From NCBI RefSeq assembly GCF_000003605.2, contig NW_003142308.1, positions 299,992 through 363,991 of the forward strand: a DNA stretch of 64,000 nt. The letters are read 5' to 3'. Within the stretch, counting starts at the first letter, position 1, and the number at the start of each line of letters is the position of its first letter. Shown here piece by piece: positions 60,583 to 64,000 of the stretch. The position numbers were made by a program, and so were the translations under genes. This DNA is from Saccoglossus kowalevskii (taxonomy: Eukaryota > Hemichordata > Enteropneusta > Harrimaniidae). Below the pieces are notes generated by a model. That model did no database searches. It was not told where the DNA came from and worked only from the letters and a program-made list of their open reading frames with translations.

Positions 60583-61607
60583 TTTTCATAGAAAATGCAT
60601 TTTGCTGGAAAAACTAGGGGATATAATTGTTGATGGACCATCGTCTAGTACAAATACATTTCAGTTTGGTAAAGACGGGACAACATCCCAATCCAATGAT
60701 AGCCCATGATTTTTAAGTTAACACTCTGTCAAGACTATTTGAAATCAACCTACACACAGCCTCCATACAAGCAAGTGAATTACAAGGCCAAAAGAGACGT
60801 TTCCTATGTAGACCATGTAATGTCTCAAGCTTTTCCTGGGGAGACACCAGATATTGTGAAACGGTACAAATTTCATGTTATGTTCCTTATATTGCAACCA
60901 TGATCAGTTCTGTTTTCCTTTGCGTTTTACATGATGAAGCCACCACCAGCAACTACGTAACTAACCATGCAACTAACCATCACCATTCAAGCGTTAGTCT
61001 ATAATAGTCTTTACCTGAAAAAGACAGAATGTTCCACCACCAGTTAACTACAAGCAGACAGGCATGCCATCATTTATCTATTTTGGAAAGAAGGGGGATT
61101 TGCGGCCTTTGATCTTGATAGCCAATAGACGCCCCTCCTTGCTTCAGGTGCGGAGTTATGCAGTTACTTGTTTGTCAGGGTGGTCATCAAGTCATATTTT
61201 CTATGAGACATGGTTAATATTGCATGCAAGATTTGAATCTAATGATGGGGTTCATTTTGCCACAGCGCTCACACACGTGCCCCTCATTGATATTGTGTCA
61301 TTTGAACTTAGGACCACAATTCGAGAGAGTGCAGGATACTAGTATACAAGTAAGGCTGGGAAACGTTCTTGTAGTTGAATATATAAAATATGCTGCTACA
61401 TCGAAAGGCATCAAACCAATGTGTGAAGGAATTGATATGTACCCCCTTATGTTTTGGCTGTTAGGTCTGACCATTTTGATACTGATGTAATGGTGTCATC
61501 ATGTTCACTGTAGGATGAATGTACGGCATGCATGCAGCACTCTCGCTTCAATTTGATATTGAGATGAATGGGATGGCTTGGTTTAGGTTTTAGGTGCATG
61601 GTGGTGT
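60583..61607. other. Unrecognised stretch with two medium open frames
   Basis: Frames at 60706-60903 and 61064-61342 on the + strand are open for 65 and 92 codons and do not look like simple repeats. The first includes YKAKRDVSYVDHVMSQAF. I do not recognise them; they may be scraps of a further mobile element. Confidence 0.3.
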
Positions 61608-61616
61608 ATCAGCTCT

Positions 61617-61860
61617 CAATTTGATTTAAATCCGATGTAGGTATGAGTATCCAATTTTCATTATTTTATATGACATTTTATATAATATTTATTTGTATTT
61701 TAGTTTGAATATGTCGATTTTTTGTTTTTTTCTTGCCGTTAATCTGTTCTTAGAAAATCGAATCCCAGTCGCCTCTAGCTACATCTGACTCAATGGATCA
61801 CCCTAACCCTAACCCTAAAAAAATGGAGCCTCATACCTACATCGGATTTTAATCAGATTG
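61617..61860. mobile_element. Mutator-like MITE with 9-bp target duplication
   Basis: Ends CAATTTGATTTAAATCCGAT and, in reverse, CAATCTGATTAAAATCCGAT match those of the 3.4-kb element at 46209. ATCAGCTCT flanks both sides (61608-61616 and 61861-61869). The left 180 bases are one terminal repeat and the right 45 bases the tip of the other, so it arose by internal deletion. Confidence 0.85.
61801..61818. repeat. Three telomere-type repeats inside the MITE
   Basis: CCCTAA occurs three times exactly at the junction of the two terminal repeats. The large relative does not have it there. Confidence 0.9.
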
Positions 61861-62208
61861 ATCAGCTCTTTGGACATACTTTGTTATAGTAAAGCTGTGA
61901 TTCAGTCTAGCCATGTTTCTATCTGTTTCTGGTGGTTGTTGAGAGCGTGTTGAGATTAGGGTTGTCGGAGTTTCCCGCTCATCAAGTCTGCTATGTTATT
62001 TGGGGATACACAAGTTCAATCACCAAGTCATCTGTCAAACAGTCAAAATATCAGTGCGCTATATCACATAAAACAACCAATGACTATGAGGGCGCTATCA
62101 CAGAGATGCCACTAAAGCCATTTAACACACAGTATTGAATATACATTAAACAGCTACTTGTGAATGAAAAACAATCTTGAATTTTGTCATGAGTTGTATT
62201 CAGGCTAC

Positions 62209-62317
62209 ACCAATCACGGGCAATGATTTGAGCTGACCAATCACGGGCAATGATTTGAGCTGACCAATCACGGGCAATGATTTGAGCTGACCAATCACGG
62301 GCAATGATTTGAGCTGA
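62209..62317. repeat. 27-bp repeat carrying four CCAAT boxes
   Basis: ACCAATCACGGGCAATGATT plus TGAGCTG occurs four times in a row, almost unchanged, with CCAAT at 62210, 62237, 62264 and 62291. An octamer ATTTGCAT (62326-62333) and an E2F-like GGCGGGAA (62363-62370) follow within 80 bases. The set resembles an animal S-phase promoter, but no gene was recognised next to it. Confidence 0.6.
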
Positions 62318-62370
62318 TCGCATACATTTGCATATCGTCTATACCTCACTGCGTTCACCTCCGGCGGGAA

Positions 62371-63354
62371 AACTAAAACTTGTTAAAGGGCTGTATATTC
62401 TTAACTACATTGATTATTCAGTACATTAACCAGGATACGTTCCTTTTAGTTCTATGGATATAAAACAATAACAAATGCAGATATGTTTTGCTTGAGACCC
62501 AACCACACACTCAGTAAGAGTGCCAATTGGGATGGACATTGCCACTGGGTAATATGTGCAGCGATTTTACTCGATCTTATGCAGAGGTATGGGGGAACAC
62601 GAATTGTAATTGCATATTACAGAATATGACATGGTGGGAGTGTGTACAAATCTTTTCCTATCTGAGCAGTCGCTGGGTTGGAGTGGCTTCTTACATGTGT
62701 ATATATCTGGTTGCGTCGCTTATGTGTGGGCTTCGAATACAGAACAGAACGTTCAGTATCATCAATGAGGTTTGATTGACATACCTCATTGACCTTGCAT
62801 AAAACGTAAGGTACAATTGACTTCACTGTGATGACGCATGCGCTGTGGAATACGAAGAAAAGGGCCCGAAGCATGCACATTGCGTACACAATATGCTAAT
62901 ATATTTAACGAGGTTATGACGTAGCCTTTTATCTCATGAATATTCAAGTTATTTTAAAGTGCGATTATTAATAGAAAGCATCTATTCCAACGCCGGAATC
63001 ACGTATATTTGGTATTTACCCACCTCTGTATATTGTGGTTATTTGATGATTTGAAGACTGTACACGTTTTCTATCATACTAAATTTGTCACCAAATTTAA
63101 CCAGTGTGCAAGCCCACATAGGATCCGATTATATACAGCGCCACCAGTGGCTTCGTGCGTCGAGCAAGTCAAGCTCCGCTTCGAATGAATTGTTGTGCTC
63201 AACGCAAATGTTGCAATATATACACTGGGTTAGGTATATCACAAATTCGCAGTTGGATGAAATAGTCTATTTACACATGAATTGCATTAGTGTATGGACT
63301 AATAAGAATGCCTGTTCATCTGCCTAGTTTCACTGATCACTCATCACCTTGGCT
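62371..63354. other. Stretch downstream of the CCAAT repeat, no gene recognised
   Basis: It contains a CRE/NRF1-like cluster TGATGACGCATGCGC at 62829-62843. Open frames on both strands match nothing I know. Confidence 0.4.
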
Positions 63355-64000
63355 GTGACTTACCATCGTTTTGCATGGCATGGCACGGTATGTGACTCAC
63401 CATCGTTTTGCATGGCATGGCACGGTATGTGACTTACCATCGTTTTGCATGGCATGGCACGGTATGTGATAAACCACCGTTTTGCGTGGCATGGCATGGT
63501 ATGTGACTTACCATCGTTTTGCATGGCATGGCACGGTATGTGACTTACCATCGTTTTGCATGGCATAGCACGGTATGTGATAAACCACCGTTTTGCGTGG
63601 CATGGCATGGTATGTGACTTACCATCGTTTTGCATGGCATGGCACGGTATGTGACTTACCATCGTTTTGCATGGCATGGCACGGTATGTGATAAACTATC
63701 GTTTTGCATGGCATGGCACAGTATGTGATAAACCATCATTTTGCATGGCATGGCACGGTATGTGATAAACCATTGAGTTTCATGGCATGGCACGGTATGT
63801 GATAAACCACCGTTTTGCATGGCATGGCACAGTATGTGATAAACCACCGTTTTGCGTGGCATGGCACAGTATGTGATAAACCATTGAGTTTCATGGCATG
63901 GCACAGTATGTATTAAACCACCGTTTTGCGTGACATGGCACAGTATGTGATAAACCATCGTTTTGCGTGGCATGGCACAGTATGTGATAAACCACCGTTT
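63355..64000. repeat. 37-bp minisatellite, about 17 copies, cut by the window edge
   Basis: The unit GACTTACCATCGTTTTGCAT plus GGCATGGCACGGTATGT repeats with a 37-bp period. Variants starting GATAAACCACCG occur every third unit from about 63466 to 63650, giving a 111-bp higher-order unit. The two 105-codon frames on the - strand exist because three units make 37 codons without a stop. Confidence 0.95.

Noticed and set aside
61801-61818. Internal telomere or chromosome-end sequence
   Set aside because: Only three units are present and they lie inside a small transposon with its own target duplication.
62084-62323. Protein with AQIIARDWS repeats on the - strand
   Set aside because: It is the translation of the 27-bp CCAAT repeat, again a multiple of three.
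63360-63973. Two 105-residue repeat proteins on the - strand
   Set aside because: They are translations of the 37-bp minisatellite; three units make 37 codons without a stop.
63355-64000. CRISPR-like array
   Set aside because: Units are directly adjacent with no unique spacers, and the context is an animal genome.

Overview
The window is AT-rich animal DNA with spliced genes, many interspersed repeats, minisatellites and two runs of N (18949-19362 and 53868-54162). The gene structure, the large number of short terminal-inverted-repeat elements and Gypsy-type retroelements, and a multi-copy protein family that I recall from corals, bivalves and lancelets point to a marine invertebrate, perhaps an invertebrate deuterostome or a lophotrochozoan. 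The sequence alone does not fix the species.

Left part (1-20.9 kb). One large gene on the + strand fills this part. It is a homologue of human FIRRM (C1orf112/FLIP/MEICA1, DUF4487 family), the partner of the AAA+ ATPase FIGNL1 that removes RAD51/DMC1 from DNA. I could place 17 coding exons (1368-20497) whose splice phases all agree, giving about 860 residues. Only about the first 45 residues appear to lie upstream, beyond a 72-bp minisatellite (1-1015). Its introns hold a pogo-like element, a hairpin MITE, a TTAA-flanked element, a copy of a hairpin-ended repeat family and several short tandem repeats.

Middle (21-38.5 kb). Two more copies of the hairpin-ended family (20997-22139 and 24590-25148) are followed by a cluster of small two-transmembrane protein genes on the - strand (26447-26950, 35426-36106 and the more distant 37277-37528). 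A broken fragment of one lies at 32252-32343. The cluster grew by segmental duplication: about 28.2-32.3 kb is an old copy of about 33.0-35.5 kb, and a fossil LTR with a tRNA-Leu-type primer site later entered the left copy.

Right part (38.5-64 kb). This is mostly mobile DNA. A broken Gypsy element (38908-45450) has its 5' LTR split by a 2.5-kb insertion. A Mutator-like element (46209-49575) has 225-bp terminal repeats and a perfect 9-bp target duplication; no transposase is visible in it, but it carries a possible captured promoter and exons. That element sits inside a broken member of an unnamed multi-copy invertebrate family (50595-46029, - strand). A second broken Gypsy element (55.3-60.58 kb, - strand) has its other LTR copy in inverted orientation next to an assembly gap. 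A 244-bp relative of the Mutator-like element (61617-61860) has telomere-type repeats in its centre. A 27-bp CCAAT-containing repeat (62209-62317) and a 37-bp minisatellite (63355-64000) close the window.
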